64,000 nucleotides of DNA, from NCBI GenBank assembly GCA_917880885.1, contig OU862928.1, positions 41,962,962 through 42,026,961 on the forward strand, given 5' to 3'. The stretch is from Limnephilus marmoratus. Lineage: Eukaryota; Arthropoda; Insecta; Trichoptera; Limnephilidae. Shown here in pieces: positions 22,060 to 32,689 of this stretch. The first letter of the stretch is position 1; the number at the start of each line of letters is the position of its first letter. The notes beneath the pieces were generated by a model, which was not told where the DNA came from, made no database searches, and saw only the letters and a list, made by a program, of their open reading frames with translations. The position numbers and the translations under genes were made by a program.

Positions 22060-22265
22060 TGAAAACTTAAAAAATAATAATAAAAAGTACATTACTTTAA
22101 TAGTTTTATCATCACGCCTTTCAGCATTTTTGGATGTAGGTATAAATTAAAGCAAATTTGGAATGAAATAAAATCGATATTGAGTTATCATTTAAAAAAG
22201 CTGGTACGGAGGATAATTAATCTTTCTCATTGGAACCGCCCTGTACGATCGTAAGAACATCTTTC
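22060..22265 (+). repeat. interspersed repeat shared with 29530-29650
   Basis: About 110 bp here (GTTTTATCATCACGCCTTTC through AAAATCGATATTGAGTTAT) is nearly identical to 29537-29625. Both copies are followed by AACCGCCCTGTA. The family was not identified. Confidence 0.65.
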
Positions 22266-22554
22266 GACGATTTGTGGATTTTCTGCCGCTGGTTAAAGGC
22301 CCTTAAAGAGATTTTTTTTCCTAGTAAACGTAATGACTAATAATATAATAAGTTTACGTGTAAACTCTGTAAACGTCAGATCAAAGAGCAAAGAGTTTGT
22401 TTAATCATCAGATATAAGAGTATTTTATCTACGATCACATGTACAAGTATTGTGAGATTTTATATACATGCGCAATAATATTATACAGTATTATTTTACT
22501 GCGCATGCCCACATCTTCATCTACTAATACTAGATTCTACCGCCAGGATTCATA

Positions 22555-22950
22555 TTAGCGCGTTTTTTTTAAACGACTTCGAAAAGGAGGAGGTTCTCAA
22601 TTCGACTGTATTTTTTTTTTTTTTTTTTATGTTTGTTACCTCAGAACTTTCGACTGGGTGAACCGATATTGATGATTTTTTTTTTATTTGAAAGCTGGTG
22701 CTTCCCGTGTGGTCCCATTTTAATTTGGTCTAGTTCTGACAATGGCATCCATGAGAAAATCATATAAGTCTTAAATTTGCATCAAGTATGTGCGCGACAA
22801 ATGGACGAATAACTCAATATCACGCCAACCGATTTCGATGATTCTTTTTTATTGGAAAGGATGTGTTTTAAGGGTAGTTTGATGAGAGTTTGGTTAGGTT
22901 CTGATTATGGGATCCATGACAAAGTAACGGAACTCTCCAATTCTGAAGAA
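22555..22950 (+). repeat. lepidopteran GACTTC-type interspersed repeat
   Basis: AACGACTTCGAAAAGGAGGA, TTCTCAATTCGACTGTA, a T-run, and CTGGGTGAACCGATATTGAT define a repeat I recognise from butterfly and moth genomes. A diverged second half (CACGCCAACCGATTTCGATG, 22820) repeats the same theme. It is non-coding. Confidence 0.6.
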
Positions 22951-22977
22951 CAAATTTACGATCTTCTTCCTTTGCGC

Positions 22978-23985
22978 TGTCCCAACTCATTGCCTAGGTA
23001 GGCTGTTGGGGTCGGCTCTTCTCGTTCTCAGGTTGTAATATCTTCTGTTCTGGGTATCGCCTTCATCCAGGCCGTTTCTTCGAAGAATTTTGGAACATTG
23101 AATCGTCCAGGAGTTCTTCGGTCTTCCTTTGGATGACTGTCGATGAAGCTCCATAGACATTGCCTGCCTCACAGTGTGGTCTGATGGTCTCCGTCTTATA
23201 TGTCCATACCATCTCAACTGTCGTTCTTCCAGCTTGCTATTTATGTCTGACACCCAGGCTCCAGGCTACCACGAATGCGTGAACTTTTGATCTTATCTTT
23301 TAATGATACTCCTGCCGACCATCTAAGCATTCGCATTTCTGCTGTTTCAAGTTGCCTAGTGTAGGAGTTGTACATAGTCCAGAATTCGGAGCCATACATT
23401 ATTGCGGGTCTTACAATGGTCTGGTATATTTTTCCTTTCAGTTTTATAGGTATTTTGGAGTCACACAATATTCCTGTTACGGATCTAAATTTAATCCATC
23501 CCACACCTATTCTATGGGTGACATCCGCTGCACATCCTCCGTCTCTGTGGATTAGTGAGCCCAGATACTTAAATGAATCACAGTTGGCTAATGTTACTCC
23601 ATCCAGTTGCATCGAAGGAGTTACAGCGTTTGTGTCTTCAAATGGTAAATACAAATATTCAGTCTTTTTCCTGCTAATTTTTAGGCCATTATCCTCCAGG
23701 ATCTTTCTCCATCTTTCCAGGCTATTCTGTAAGTCACAATGATTATCTGCTATCAGTACTACATCATCTGCAAAAAGCATAGTCTTGAGAATACTGTTCA
23801 TTTCTTGACTTGTTAGATAATTCATGACCATAATGAATAGCAGTGGGCTGAGGGCAGATCCTTGGTGTACCCCCAATTTAATTGGAAATTTTGGTGATGT
23901 CCCTGATGTGCATCTTACTTGAGTTTCAACGTTTGTATACATATCTTGTATGAATTTACGATATTCGTCCGAATCTTAATCGAAT
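22978..23985 (-). pseudogene. RTE-type LINE: RT palm to C-terminus
   Basis: Minus-strand frame 23942-23241 (233 codons) reads GVHQGSALSPLLFIMVM, MLFADDVVLIAD (catalytic Asp pair, about residues 57-60), KTEYLYLPF, YLGSLIHRDGGC, YGSEFWTMY and TAEMRMLRW. A frameshift near 23245 leads into the last 88 residues (23253-22987): RQLRWYGHIRRRPSDH, KGRPKNSW and RRADPNSLP. This is the RTE C-terminal signature. The 5' part is truncated near 23985. Confidence 0.85.
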
Positions 23986-24019
23986 TAGTTAGTGTACTTC
24001 AGATTCACTAAAAATCAAA

Positions 24020-24380
24020 AAATAAACAAAAATTTTAACAAAACAAAAAAACGACTTCAAAAAATGCACTAAAAAGTAAAAAAATAATTTCGTATTCTTC
24101 TACAACTTTATAATCAACTTACCTTTTCTACTCATCAATATGTAGGTACGATTGTTATTTTTGGAGTCGGTGTCGGCGGGAGAGGAGCTGTCAAGTGAAC
24201 ACGCCGGGCCGCGGATACCTTGGTTGACACCGACTCCAAAAATAACAATCGTACCTACATATTGATGAGTAGAAAAGGTAAGTTGATCATAAAGTTGCAG
24301 AAAAATACGAAATTATTTTTTTACTTTTTAGTGCATTTTTTTAAGTCGTTTTTTTGTTTTGTTAAAATTTTTGTTTATTT
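24020..24380. repeat. foldback with 155 bp near-perfect arms
   Basis: Arms 24020-24174 and 24226-24380 are inverted copies with only a handful of mismatches and no length difference, around a 51 bp centre that contains GAGCTGTCAAGTGAACACGC. Arm landmarks are AAACAAAAATTTTAACAAAA, AATGCACTAAAAAGTAAAA and GGTACGATTGTTATTTTTGG. A one-armed relative with a longer centre lies at 59825-60115. Confidence 0.9.
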
Positions 24381-24402
24381 AAATTCTACTACGAATTTCT
24401 TT

Positions 24403-24730
24403 CTTTTCGAAAACGGGATATTTTGGCGTCCCGAAGCTGTGTTCGGGGACACCGGGACACGCTGCCTGACAACGGGACTGTCCCGATGAAAATGGTACGT
24501 CGTCAGTCACGTTAGTCATACGTCAACCCAAGTGGTTCCTTACGTTTAGTAGGAGTGCACGGGTTCACGGGGTTAGATTTGTCTATGGCTTGGTGGCAGA
24601 TGCGTCTGCCCATTTTCTGTGTGGCGGGCTGGATCGAAAGAGACTGAGAGATTAAGGGAGTCCTTTTGATCTCTCTAACTGGATTCTTTCGACCCATTAC
24701 ATTCCACCGCCGTTGGAGGGATAGATAGAG
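24403..24730 (+). repeat. composite interspersed repeats
   Basis: 24403-24492 (AACGGGATATTTTGGCGTCC, GGGACACCGGGACAC, GGGACTGTCCCG) is a repeat type I associate with Lepidoptera. 24500-24710 matches, inverted, the LINE-3'-like repeat of 28020-28180 (landmark: TGGCAGATGCGTCTGCCCA). Confidence 0.45.
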
Positions 24731-24734
24731 TCCT

Positions 24735-25190
24735 GGTACCTATTCTGATGTATGGCAGTGAGGCATGGAACTTGCAGAGGAAGGATAAAAGTAGACTGAA
24801 TGCTGTTAATATGATCCCTGAGGCGTACGTGTGGTAAAACCAAGTGTGATCGTGTGAGAAATGTTGATATCCGCAAAGAATGTAAGGGTGATGTAAGCAT
24901 AAAGAGTAAGTTTAAGAAAGGGACCCCCAGATGGTTTGGGCATGTAGAGCGAATGGACGAAGAAAGTAGTGTAAGAAGTATATATGACGCAAATGTGAAA
25001 GGTAGAAGAAGTCAAGGACGCCCGAGGAAGACATGGCACGATCAAGTGAGTTGAGTCGAGCCATGTCAAAAGTCAGAATAATAGAAGAGTACGTATGAAA
25101 GGGAGGGAGGCAAAGAGTGTGTGCCAAGACCGAGTTGTATGGCGGTCCGTCCTCTCTGCCTACCCCTGCGGGGAAAGGGTGTGATGGTTT
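24735..25190 (+). pseudogene. LINE family D C-terminal region
   Basis: Readable pieces in order are ILMYGSEAWNLQRKDKSR (about 24747), then RNVDIRKECKGDVSIKSK (24854 on), TPRWFGHVERMDEESSV, GRRSQGRPRKTWHDQ and finally CQDRVVWRSVLSAYPCGERV before a stop near 25184. This is the end of a lepidopteran RTE-like RT protein. Frameshifts separate the pieces. Only the thumb and tail are present, so it has no activity. Confidence 0.75.
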
Positions 25191-25299
25191 GTTAGTTAGT
25201 TAAAACGGAAACGACACTAAAAAGATACCACTCATTTACGTCACTGGCCACACTAACCCCCAGATTTAAACCCACCTTACTTTACCTTTCTTTATAAAT

Positions 25300-25395
25300 A
25301 CCCTCCAAACAGCATCCCCTGAGATGATATAAGCCCTGAGAGAAATTATTTTCCTCGGGGCCTCCTACGTGGAGCTAATGTAAAAAAAAATTACA
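25300..25395 (+). mobile_element. LINE family C 3' end only
   Basis: TACCCTCCAAACAGCATCCC, the hairpin CCCTGAGAGAAATTATTTTC and CCTCGGGGCCTCCTACGTGG are followed by TAATG and a run of A. It is a very short 5'-truncated copy. Confidence 0.75.
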
Positions 25396-25399
25396 ATGC

Positions 25400-25845
25400 C
25401 TAAAGTAGAATTGTTGTCGTGAAATTCAAATGCGATAACAATTACAATTTTTTTACTTAAAATTTCGTATTTTTTAAATCTCAATCACTCAAATGAACAA
25501 ATGAGAACAATGCCTTTCTGCTTGAAAAATTGTTGATCCCGTTAACAGAAAAAGCGCTGAAAATAATGTGAACCGAAAAGATTTCCCGGTGGACACCTGT
25601 CGTGAATTTGACTGTTGATTCATTTACCTGCCAGTACTTGTTCCGTCACCATTTATTACAGAGTCACCTGTACAGAGGGTTAGCGAGCAAAAACTGAGTG
25701 CACACTGCACGGGGTCGAGTCGGTGTGCCGTGTAATGACATTTGTTCGTACTCGACAGTTCGTCTAACCAAACCCAACGACAAAGGATTTTATGAATGAA
25801 AATACTGGACAAAAATTGTTAATTAGGCTTTCTCGTTTAACTTTT
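25400..25845. other. unassigned sequence
   Basis: No coding or repeat signal was recognised. Confidence 0.5.
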
Positions 25846-26089
25846 AGTCATTTTAAATAAATAAAAAGAAAATACTTTGTTTTAAGTCACTTTATTGTTA
25901 TTTTTTTCCGTCTACCGGTTTCGGTAGACGGAAAATATATACAAATTGTTGAGAAAGAAAGAGACAGTAAATTAGAGTGGGTCAGTGCGGGAAAATTTAT
26001 GAAAGAAAGAGACTGTAAATTAGAATGGGACAGTGTGTCAGTTGTGGGAGGGAAGTGGGGGAGGAGAGAGTGGGATAACGGAAAACATG

Positions 26090-26250
26090 CTTATAATAGG
26101 GCTGACTGTTAAATTTAGTTGATTATTAATTATTTCAGCCATTGCATTAACTGATTTTTTTTTAATCTCCAATACCTCTAAGTTATTTAATCTTAACCCT
26201 ACCCCATTTTTGTGTAGGACTTTAATACCCGTATCCCGGTTAAAAATATT
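26090..26250 (-). pseudogene. PLE protein C-terminus
   Basis: The minus frame reads FNRDTGIKVLHKNGVGLRLN, NLEVLEIKKKSVNAMAEIIN and LTVSPIISMF. It aligns by eye with the residues after the GIY-YIG nuclease core of the PLE at 42345-42809 (LQILHTGYK, INNLEILE, ADIINKQ, VNPVLNIF). The nuclease core and the RT are missing. The open frame extends to 26313 only by reading antisense to the hammerhead. Confidence 0.65.
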
Positions 26251-26260
26251 TTTATATTCA

Positions 26261-26294
26261 GTCCTGATGATGGTATGGAGGTACCGAAACCGGT
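26261..26294 (+). ncRNA. hammerhead ribozyme core (PLE)
   Basis: CTGATGA (26264-26270) is followed by stem II GGTA/TACC (26272-26275 with 82-85, loop TGGAGG), then GAA and ACCGGT-A. ACCGGT is a self-complementary stem III with no loop, so cleavage would need a dimer. Stem I is GTC/GAC. All invariant core bases are present. Activity is not shown. Confidence 0.65.
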
Positions 26295-26461
26295 AGACGG
26301 AAAAAAATAACAATAAAGTGACTTAAAACAAAGTATTTTAATTTTATTTATTTAAAATGTCAAATCACAATGTGTTTGCTTTTTTCGAAAAAAAATTTTT
26401 TTTCATTTTCTTTGTAAAGTCACCATTCGACTTTATTTTTCTAGCTAACTAATCTTCTTAT

Positions 26462-26590
26462 AGTGATTTACGTTTGGGGTATTGTGCCGTGTTTGCGCTT
26501 TTTTCCTTCTTTAGCCAACGTTTCGGAGTGTTTTATAGTTTCTATCATCAGGGCAGATGTGAAATCGATAGTAGAGTTTATAGGAAGGAA
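26462..26590 (-). ncRNA. hammerhead-type PLE end, partly decayed
   Basis: On minus: CTGATGA (26551-26545), a stem II segment that no longer pairs well (TAGAAACTATAAAACACTCC), then GAAACGTTGGC (26524-26514) and AAAGAAGG..AAGCGCAAACACGG. The core is intact but stem II is damaged. The ACGT-T stem III is palindromic. Confidence 0.5.
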
Positions 26591-26594
26591 AAGA

Positions 26595-26860
26595 AGGTTT
26601 TTTTTAACTTAGCTCCACACAGGAGGCCGTAAGGAAAATAATTCCACTCAGGGCCTATTTAATCTTTGGGGATGCTGTGTGGAGGGTCTTTTTAGGGGAA
26701 GGGAGGAAAGTAAATTTTGGGAAGGAAAAAGGTATGAGGGGTGGGTAGGAATCTGGGCTTCAGTGTGTCCAGGAGTGACGGACGAATGAATACATCCTTT
26801 CCACTGCAATGCAAGGCAATGTTTCGACATTGAAGTTCCCACCACTGTCCCGCCCCGGTA
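26595..26860 (-). mobile_element. LINE family C 3' end plus associated repeat
   Basis: The inverse contains the 3' T/A-tail, CTCCACACAGGAGGCC, a degraded hairpin and GGGGATGCTGTGTGGAGGGT, then AGGAGTGACGGACG and CATTGAAGTTCCCACCA, which also occur at 47585-47660 and 27990-28020. Confidence 0.6.
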
Positions 26861-27239
26861 TAGGCGACTTATGGTCGCCCCTTCGGAGCTCTCGCAAGAA
26901 TCTAATTTTTTTGAATGAACGACTCTACATTTAATAAAACGAATCTAGACCTTCAATGCCCCTGCATACTTTGTTAGGTGGCGGAAATGTAGGATCGCCT
27001 ACAGACTGTACTGTAATGGTCAGTATACTAATACTACAGGTGTTAGTGGTACATAAGAAATTCGATATAGAAAACAAAAAAATAGTATTTCAGCAACCAT
27101 CATGAGTTATGCATGCAGTTGCTGATGAACGGAGGGAGACCACACACTCCAGAGCTGCAGGTATCTGTGTATGGAATAGAAAAAAAAAAACAATGAAATA
27201 AGTGTAGATATACAAAATTGAAATAGAAATGGTGAAAGT

Positions 27240-27585
27240 AATCAACCGGCAACCGGCAGTCCCCGTGAGAATGAAGAAGGTCGTGTGTCCAACGTTACGA
27301 CATCCAAAGGAGTCGTCCTTTAGCCAGCTAGCCGGTGGTGCCTAGACGACGTAATTGGACGACCATTCAGAAGACCCTAGGGAGGAAAGCGTCGGGTAGC
27401 CGGAGGCGGGACGGACAACCTTCGGACGCCGCTCAGTCTTTCCCCCAACCCTTTCACATCAGGGGGGGTGGCGCGGGCGCCGGGTGGAGCCCACCAAGTC
27501 CAACAGGCCGGCCCAAACAAGTAAAGCAGGGACAAGGCCCAAAGTCCAACCCCTTTACTGGGGAAAAGGACAATACAAAATAGGC
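27240..27585 (+). other. GC-rich segment, unidentified
   Basis: This is much more GC-rich than its surroundings, with GCGTCGGGTAGCCGGAGGCG and GGGGTGGCGCGGGCGCCGGG. An open frame of 82 codons (27335-27583) is Pro/Arg/Gly-rich with no recognised domain. It could be the 5' UTR of a LINE, but this is a guess. Confidence 0.35.
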
Positions 27586-28019
27586 AACGGAGTTCAGTTC
27601 AACCTCCAAATAAACTATATAACATAGGGAAAAAAGAAGAATAAAAAAATAAAACAAATAAAGACAAAATAATAATACATCAATCATTGATGCTAAATGA
27701 GTTGATGTTGGAGACCCCCATGGCGCTCATGAATAGATCATGAATACAGAGCAATATGAATATAACTTAATGGTAACAGTAAGTAGATGCTGTAAAAAAA
27801 GGCAAAGTATACTAAACATGAAAAATTGTAAAAATGAAATTAAAAATTAAACCGCAGAGCTGCAAAACAGAAAAGTTTAAATATTTATATAGCCGCAATC
27901 TTCCAAATGTAAAAGTTTTGGTGAAATAGCATAACAATATAGAAGGGGAAGAAATATAATGTACATGTAGATTGTAGACTAAAAATTTTGACAATACTGC
28001 AGAGCTGCAATGTTTCGAC

Positions 28020-28190
28020 AGAGTCCTGCTGGAGAGGTGAAAAGGTCTCCCTTCAACAGGCTCTCCCGATCCGTCCTGCAAGGCATTTGGTGGACAGACA
28101 CATCCGCCACCAAGATCCGAACAAACCTCACCCCATAAACCCGGGCACTCCTACTAAGTTACCAAACGTAGCGAAACACTTTTTTTTTAC
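28020..28190 (+). repeat. interspersed repeat E
   Basis: AGTCCTGCTGGAGAGGTGAA, CAGGCTCTCCCGATCCGTCC, ACATCCGCCACCAAGATC and ACGTAGCGAAACAC recur at 47640-47770, 48790-48935 and, inverted, at 48050-48180. It is probably the 3' part of a LINE or a SINE body. Confidence 0.55.
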
Positions 28191-28193
28191 CTG

Positions 28194-28550
28194 AATACCG
28201 CACAAGAGTCCCAACTGCTCCTGTCTGGAGCCAGTGAGACTATGGCATCCCCAAAATGGGGTATGTTGTGAGGCTGAAGGTAGTGGGCAGGCAAAGAGAT
28301 AGGGAAGAGGAAGGTGGGGAAGTACCTGGCTATTCAGATCTGGTCACCAAACACGGCTGAAGTCATTTCAGGCAACGTTTCAATTCTGAATGGTGGTCTT
28401 ACACCAGGGCGATACTGAGAGTATCTTCCACTCTGAAACGTGCCGCAAATATACTATATATTATTTTAAACGTATAAATTGTGAAATACACAAATTAATC
28501 AAATAAACTTTATTTGCCACGCCGGGATTCGATCCCGCGACTACGCCGGC
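28194..28550 (-). mobile_element. SINE with internally deleted tRNA-like head
   Basis: Inverted relative to the copy at 35389-35797 and matching it from the A-tail (T-run 28181-28189) through the body. At the head, GCCACGCCGGGATTCGATCC (box B) is joined directly to GCGACTACGCCGGC. The box A and anticodon-like section present at 35400-35433 is missing. Confidence 0.8.
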
Positions 28551-28552
28551 CG

Positions 28553-28640
28553 TCTTGGGGTGACCCATGGCAGAGGTGTAGGTTATCCAATAAATGGTTC
28601 CTGGGGCGACGGTACACAAACTCGCCTCCCAAATTATATT
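28553..28640 (+). repeat. interspersed repeat F
   Basis: GGGGTGACCCATGGCAGAGG, ATCCAATAAATGGTT and CGCCTCCCAAATTA recur at 48935-49020 and, inverted, at 47945-48025. It often abuts repeat E. Confidence 0.6.
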
Positions 28641-28745
28641 ACGCTCTGTTGTGCTACTTCCTTTTTTAGTCAACGTTTCGGACAGAATTACAGTACCCAT
28701 AATCAGGGCAGATGTATAATCGATTGCGGAATTGTGTGCGCCAGC
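28640..28745 (-). ncRNA. hammerhead-type PLE end, decayed
   Basis: On minus CTGATTA (28706-28700, one core change), a disrupted stem II, then TGTCC and GAAACGTTGAC (about 28684-28670), then AAGGAAGTAGCACAACAGAG. The layout equals the better copies at 58745-58985. It is unlikely to be active. Confidence 0.45.
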
Positions 28746-30190
28746 TTTAGAGTATAATTTAAACTGGTTTTCTGCGTTTGGTTTTGGTTTAGCAGTGAAT
28801 TAGCGCATACCAAGAACTATTGACCCTAGTCCCGTCGTCCCTATCAATATTAATGTGATTTTTTTGTGAAATTCAATTGCTTCCGTAATAAGCAGTGCTC
28901 TATACGTTTTGGATCTTCCCAGGACTTCAGGAATAAATCCAAAGTAATGGCTGGTTTCAATTAAATGCTTGGCAACCGATTTGTCAGAGTGGCTGATAGT
29001 GCCGCAAATATACTTTGCTTATTATATTCTTTTAAATTACCAAATTGTGAAATAATACAACTTCGTTAACCAAAGAAAACCAGAAATATGTCATTTTTAA
29101 ATCATATTTTAGACGTATTGACTCTTTTCCACCAAAAATTATAAATGGATTTCGAAAGATTGTTCTTTTATCTAGCATTCGCATGTTTTAAATTTTGAGA
29201 AAAAATGTTTATTTTTAGTATAATAATGTTAAATTTTCAAAAAAGATTTTTTATTATACCGCACCCATTTCAAATCATATAATAATGCAATAAAATAAAT
29301 CAATGCATCATCTAGATATCGCATGTTTTAGAATTTTGATTTTAGTTTGAATAAAATCATTAAAAATATATATACGTAGGATGTGGTTCTTGACGAAAAT
29401 TGGTCCGTTTGTGTATTTATTTGCGCACTTATTATATTTCAGATTTTTTTAACATTCTTATTTAACGTAGGCATTATTGAAAAATTAAATATACTTATAA
29501 TCAAAAAATAATTACAAAAAGGAGATTTTTTTAAAGTTTTATCATCACGCCTTTCGGCATTTTTGGATGTTGGTATAAATTAAAGCAAATTTGGAATGAA
29601 ATAAAATCGATATTGAGTTATAACCGCCCTGTAAGTGGATTTTCGGTTGCTGGCTGGTTAAACGCTTTATTTATTTGCGCAAGTTGGTATTTCCACCCGC
29701 GATCTTCGGATTGCTAGTCAAGAGCCTTAATCCTTTCGATTCGATGGGGGTTCGAAACGGCTGCCCCCCATCAATTGCAGCACTGTAATAATGTTATTTT
29801 TACAATACGGAATTTATATTTAAATTTTCAGGCTTTAGCCTTCAGACAGCATTTTAAATTCAAATAATTTTCATTAAAATATCATTGCTTAAAAGCTTCT
29901 CGTGGTTTTAATAATTTATAATCACAATTTTCCATAATGAATAGGCGGCAACATGTTGCCTCTTTCATCCCCTCTTCATTAGGGATGGTTCGTTTAGTTC
30001 CTCTGAACGATATCGTGCTACCCCTGTACTACATGCCAACCCTCGAATTCCACAGTTTACTGAAGGGGTGGCTAGATTTGCGTTAGAGGGAGATTCCTAG
30101 AGTTTGTTCTCAGAAAGAGCATTATCCATACAATATTATTTGGCTTGGAAAATCGACGATCCCATGCTAATACAGGAAGATGCAGTGATA
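28745..30190. other. mostly unassigned AT-rich sequence
   Basis: Apart from the repeat shared with 22060-22265 (29530-29650), I recognise nothing here. Frames are short and low-complexity. Confidence 0.5.
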
Positions 30191-30197
30191 TGAATCA

Positions 30198-30515
30198 TAT
30201 AATTTCTACACACGCTATATCCGATTTGTTTGTCAAAATGATCATGACAATTTTTATGATATCTTGTTCACATTTTTGGAATGAGAAGAACCTAAAACTG
30301 GGTTTCAAAACCTTCCCTATCACGGCCATGTTAAAACTGCGAGTGAAAAAGTTACTTTCAAAACCCCGTATATCGGATTCAATCAATCGAGAGCAAGTTA
30401 TTTTGCCAATCGTATGCCAAATGAGTTTCTGAACCCGCCATATCAGATTAGTTGAGTTTCAAAAGCCTCTATATGACGAAGTGAGTATCAAAATCCGCTA
30501 TATCCAATTTATAAT
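30198..30515 (+). repeat. degenerate tandem repeat around CGCTATATCCGATT
   Basis: Variants of AAACCCGCTATATCCGATT occur at about 30203, 30361, 30432, 30465 and 30497, often with GTGAGTTTCAAAA between them. They look like the remains of a tandem array of roughly 35 bp units. Confidence 0.5.
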
Positions 30516-30519
30516 ATGT

Positions 30520-31835
30520 ATTGCTAGACAAACATAAAAAAATATTTATTTATTTATTTATTGCTTCTTCACAATTTTTAGCATGTTTTAAATTATTAAC
30601 CCCACTAGGGTTCGCCTGTATCGGGATCTGTATATGGTTCGCCTGTACGTATGTCAAGCACTTTTCAAAATTATATTACTCCAATTCATTATATAAAAAA
30701 AATAAATGAAATCTCGATACAGGAATGCCCTAATGAGATGTACCTACAGCTTATGTTTTTATCAAAACCACTTGGCTTGATTTCTTTGTTTCCTGTGTTC
30801 TACGTCCTACGCATTTTGTTTATGAAGTGAAAAACTTCTTTAGCACCGTTGTGATTCGAAACTCGATGAAACGAAAAGCGACAATAAAAAGAGACAAACA
30901 CATACATCTGTAGGATTTAGCCTGCGAGAGAATGAGATAGAATTATCGGTCTCCTCTTGGTGCGGTGCTTCGTAGTCTCCCACTCTTGAATACTTTAGTT
31001 TACTGTCCAACCGCATGTGGACTGCACACTTATAATTTTTTTCATTCTGGGTATTTAAATAATAATTTAAACTCTGACTTACCTAAATATTCATAAATGC
31101 TTTAAAACTGCAAGAATTAAGATTGAGTGCAAAAATTAAAACACTAACGCGATATTTTTCTGGTTACATTCGCTTCCTCCATGTGTGGGGAATGATTAGT
31201 TAATACGACTGGTCGCCCGTCGGTGGGGGAGGGAAAGGAGAGGGGTAAAGGCAGGGGCTGGATTTGCGGTGCTCAGATAGATTGGGACATAAAACTGCGC
31301 CCAGCTAGACGTAATTATTCCGTGATGTCGCGTCGCATTCGACAAATGCATATTCATTGGCATTTGCATATTCAACCAACCAACGAACTGTGGGACTGCA
31401 CTCTGCCCGTATGCACTCCTGAACCATGCGCACACACACAGAAAGTCATGAATTTTTGGATTTTATTCGTTTTTACTGCAATTGTAAAAATAGATATTTA
31501 CGACTTGCCACAAAAATACAAACGCAAGTGAGGAATTTATTACATTGTTTGACATTTTATTTACAATTATTCCACAATGTTCGATCGTTGGGGATGCTGT
31601 ATGGAGGATCTATGTATATTCAGTGACGGTACGTGAGTTTTCAATGAGCTAGAGTGCTAAGATTGAAAAATACGACATTACTGATGTTTTTGTAACTGAA
31701 AATGATATATATTTTCCCTAGTATGTATTATTGTGACAATTATACGTCTGTCGCTGGATATAATTCTGTTATAAACAAAATACTCACCATTGGTAATTTT
31801 TATGCTAATGTTGCTGATATTTTTCATATTTCCTT
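30520..31835. other. unassigned sequence
   Basis: No gene was recognised. Around 31340-31380 there are two TTTGCATATTCA/ATGCATATTCATTGG octamer-like motifs. At 31590 a short GGGGATGCTGTATGGAGGAT resembles the LINE family C end, inverted. Confidence 0.45.
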
Positions 31836-31839
31836 ATTA

Positions 31840-32418
31840 TAGTCCAGTCAAGTTAAACATGAAAAGGGGGTTGTGCTTGCAAAAGGTCCGGTCATTCTGA
31901 ATTTTTTACATGTTGTTAGGACCTAAACCAGTAATAAAAAAAAAATTTGCAACTTCGAAAGTGCTGTGCGAGCGGCGGTGGACCCAAAAAACCAAGAAAT
32001 TTTCGGATTTTTTTCAGTTTTTGCTCAATATCTCAGTGAAGGAAGGGTCTGACCGGTATAGATAGTATACATACTTTTAAAGTAGACTAAATTTGCTACA
32101 ATTTGAGACCAAAGCAAGCTATATACAGCCTTTGGTTTTCAAGATACAGTTCTTCGAAAATAGGTCATTTTTGTCAAAAAGTGAAATTTTTTCGAAATGG
32201 TCACTTATTTTGTAAAATATTTTCTAAAACACGTATCCCACGTCAAATATTATATGAAATAAAATTGTAGTAAATTTAATTAGCTTTCATTTAAAACTAG
32301 ATTGATATCTGTAGATCTAACGGTTCTCTCAAGAACGCCAGATAACCAAAAAACAGTCATAGGCGGGTTTTGGGGGGAAATGCAAATAAACTGTTCTCCC
32401 GTCTTTTTATGGTTTTAT
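31840..32418 (+). repeat. left long terminal inverted repeat
   Basis: Shared with 34098-34666. Landmarks from the outer end are TTGCAAAAGGTCCGGTC, TTGTTAGGACCTAAACCAG, a poly-A/T stretch, GTGCTGTGCGAGCGGCGGTG, CACGTATCCCACGTC and AAATGCAAATAAACTGTT. It has no coding capacity except that a short open frame (32370 on) starts inside it. Confidence 0.85.
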
Positions 32419-32689
32419 TTATCAAACAGTTTTTTTTTGTTATTGTTAACACATTTTTGATGAAAAAAAGAAAAGATAATACATCTATCGGGAATTACGT
32501 CATCTTCAAACATTGTTTTATATACCTACATACTAAAATGCTTGTACAAACATCATGGTACCTACTGTAAGGACAAGTTATATGTACACAAAAAATAAAA
32601 CTATTATAAACCATGTAAGTATTGTGTCTTGGTTGCCAAATCATGTCTTTCTTTTTATTTTAGATGGCCCGGGCTTAGGCTCGCACGAA

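Larger units (their letters stand above)
25848..26365. mobile_element. Penelope-like element remnant with inverted terminal segments
   Basis: The ~80 bp at 25848-25928 recurs inverted at 26285-26365 (ATTTTAAATAAATAAA, TTGTTTTAAGTCACTTTATT, CCGTCTACCGGTTTC). Between them are the end of a PLE protein on minus and a hammerhead core on plus. PLEs typically carry repeated ends in direct or inverted order with hammerhead motifs, which this small remnant shows. Confidence 0.7.

Noticed and set aside
23352..23742. Plus-strand frames of 67 and 124 codons
   Set aside because: Antisense shadows of the RTE reverse transcriptase on the minus strand.
32370..32570. Plus-strand frame starting inside the left inverted repeat of the 31.8-34.7 kb element
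   Set aside because: The same start occurs in the other repeat on minus (34146), but downstream sequence is low-complexity; it is a product of the inverted repeat, not a second gene.
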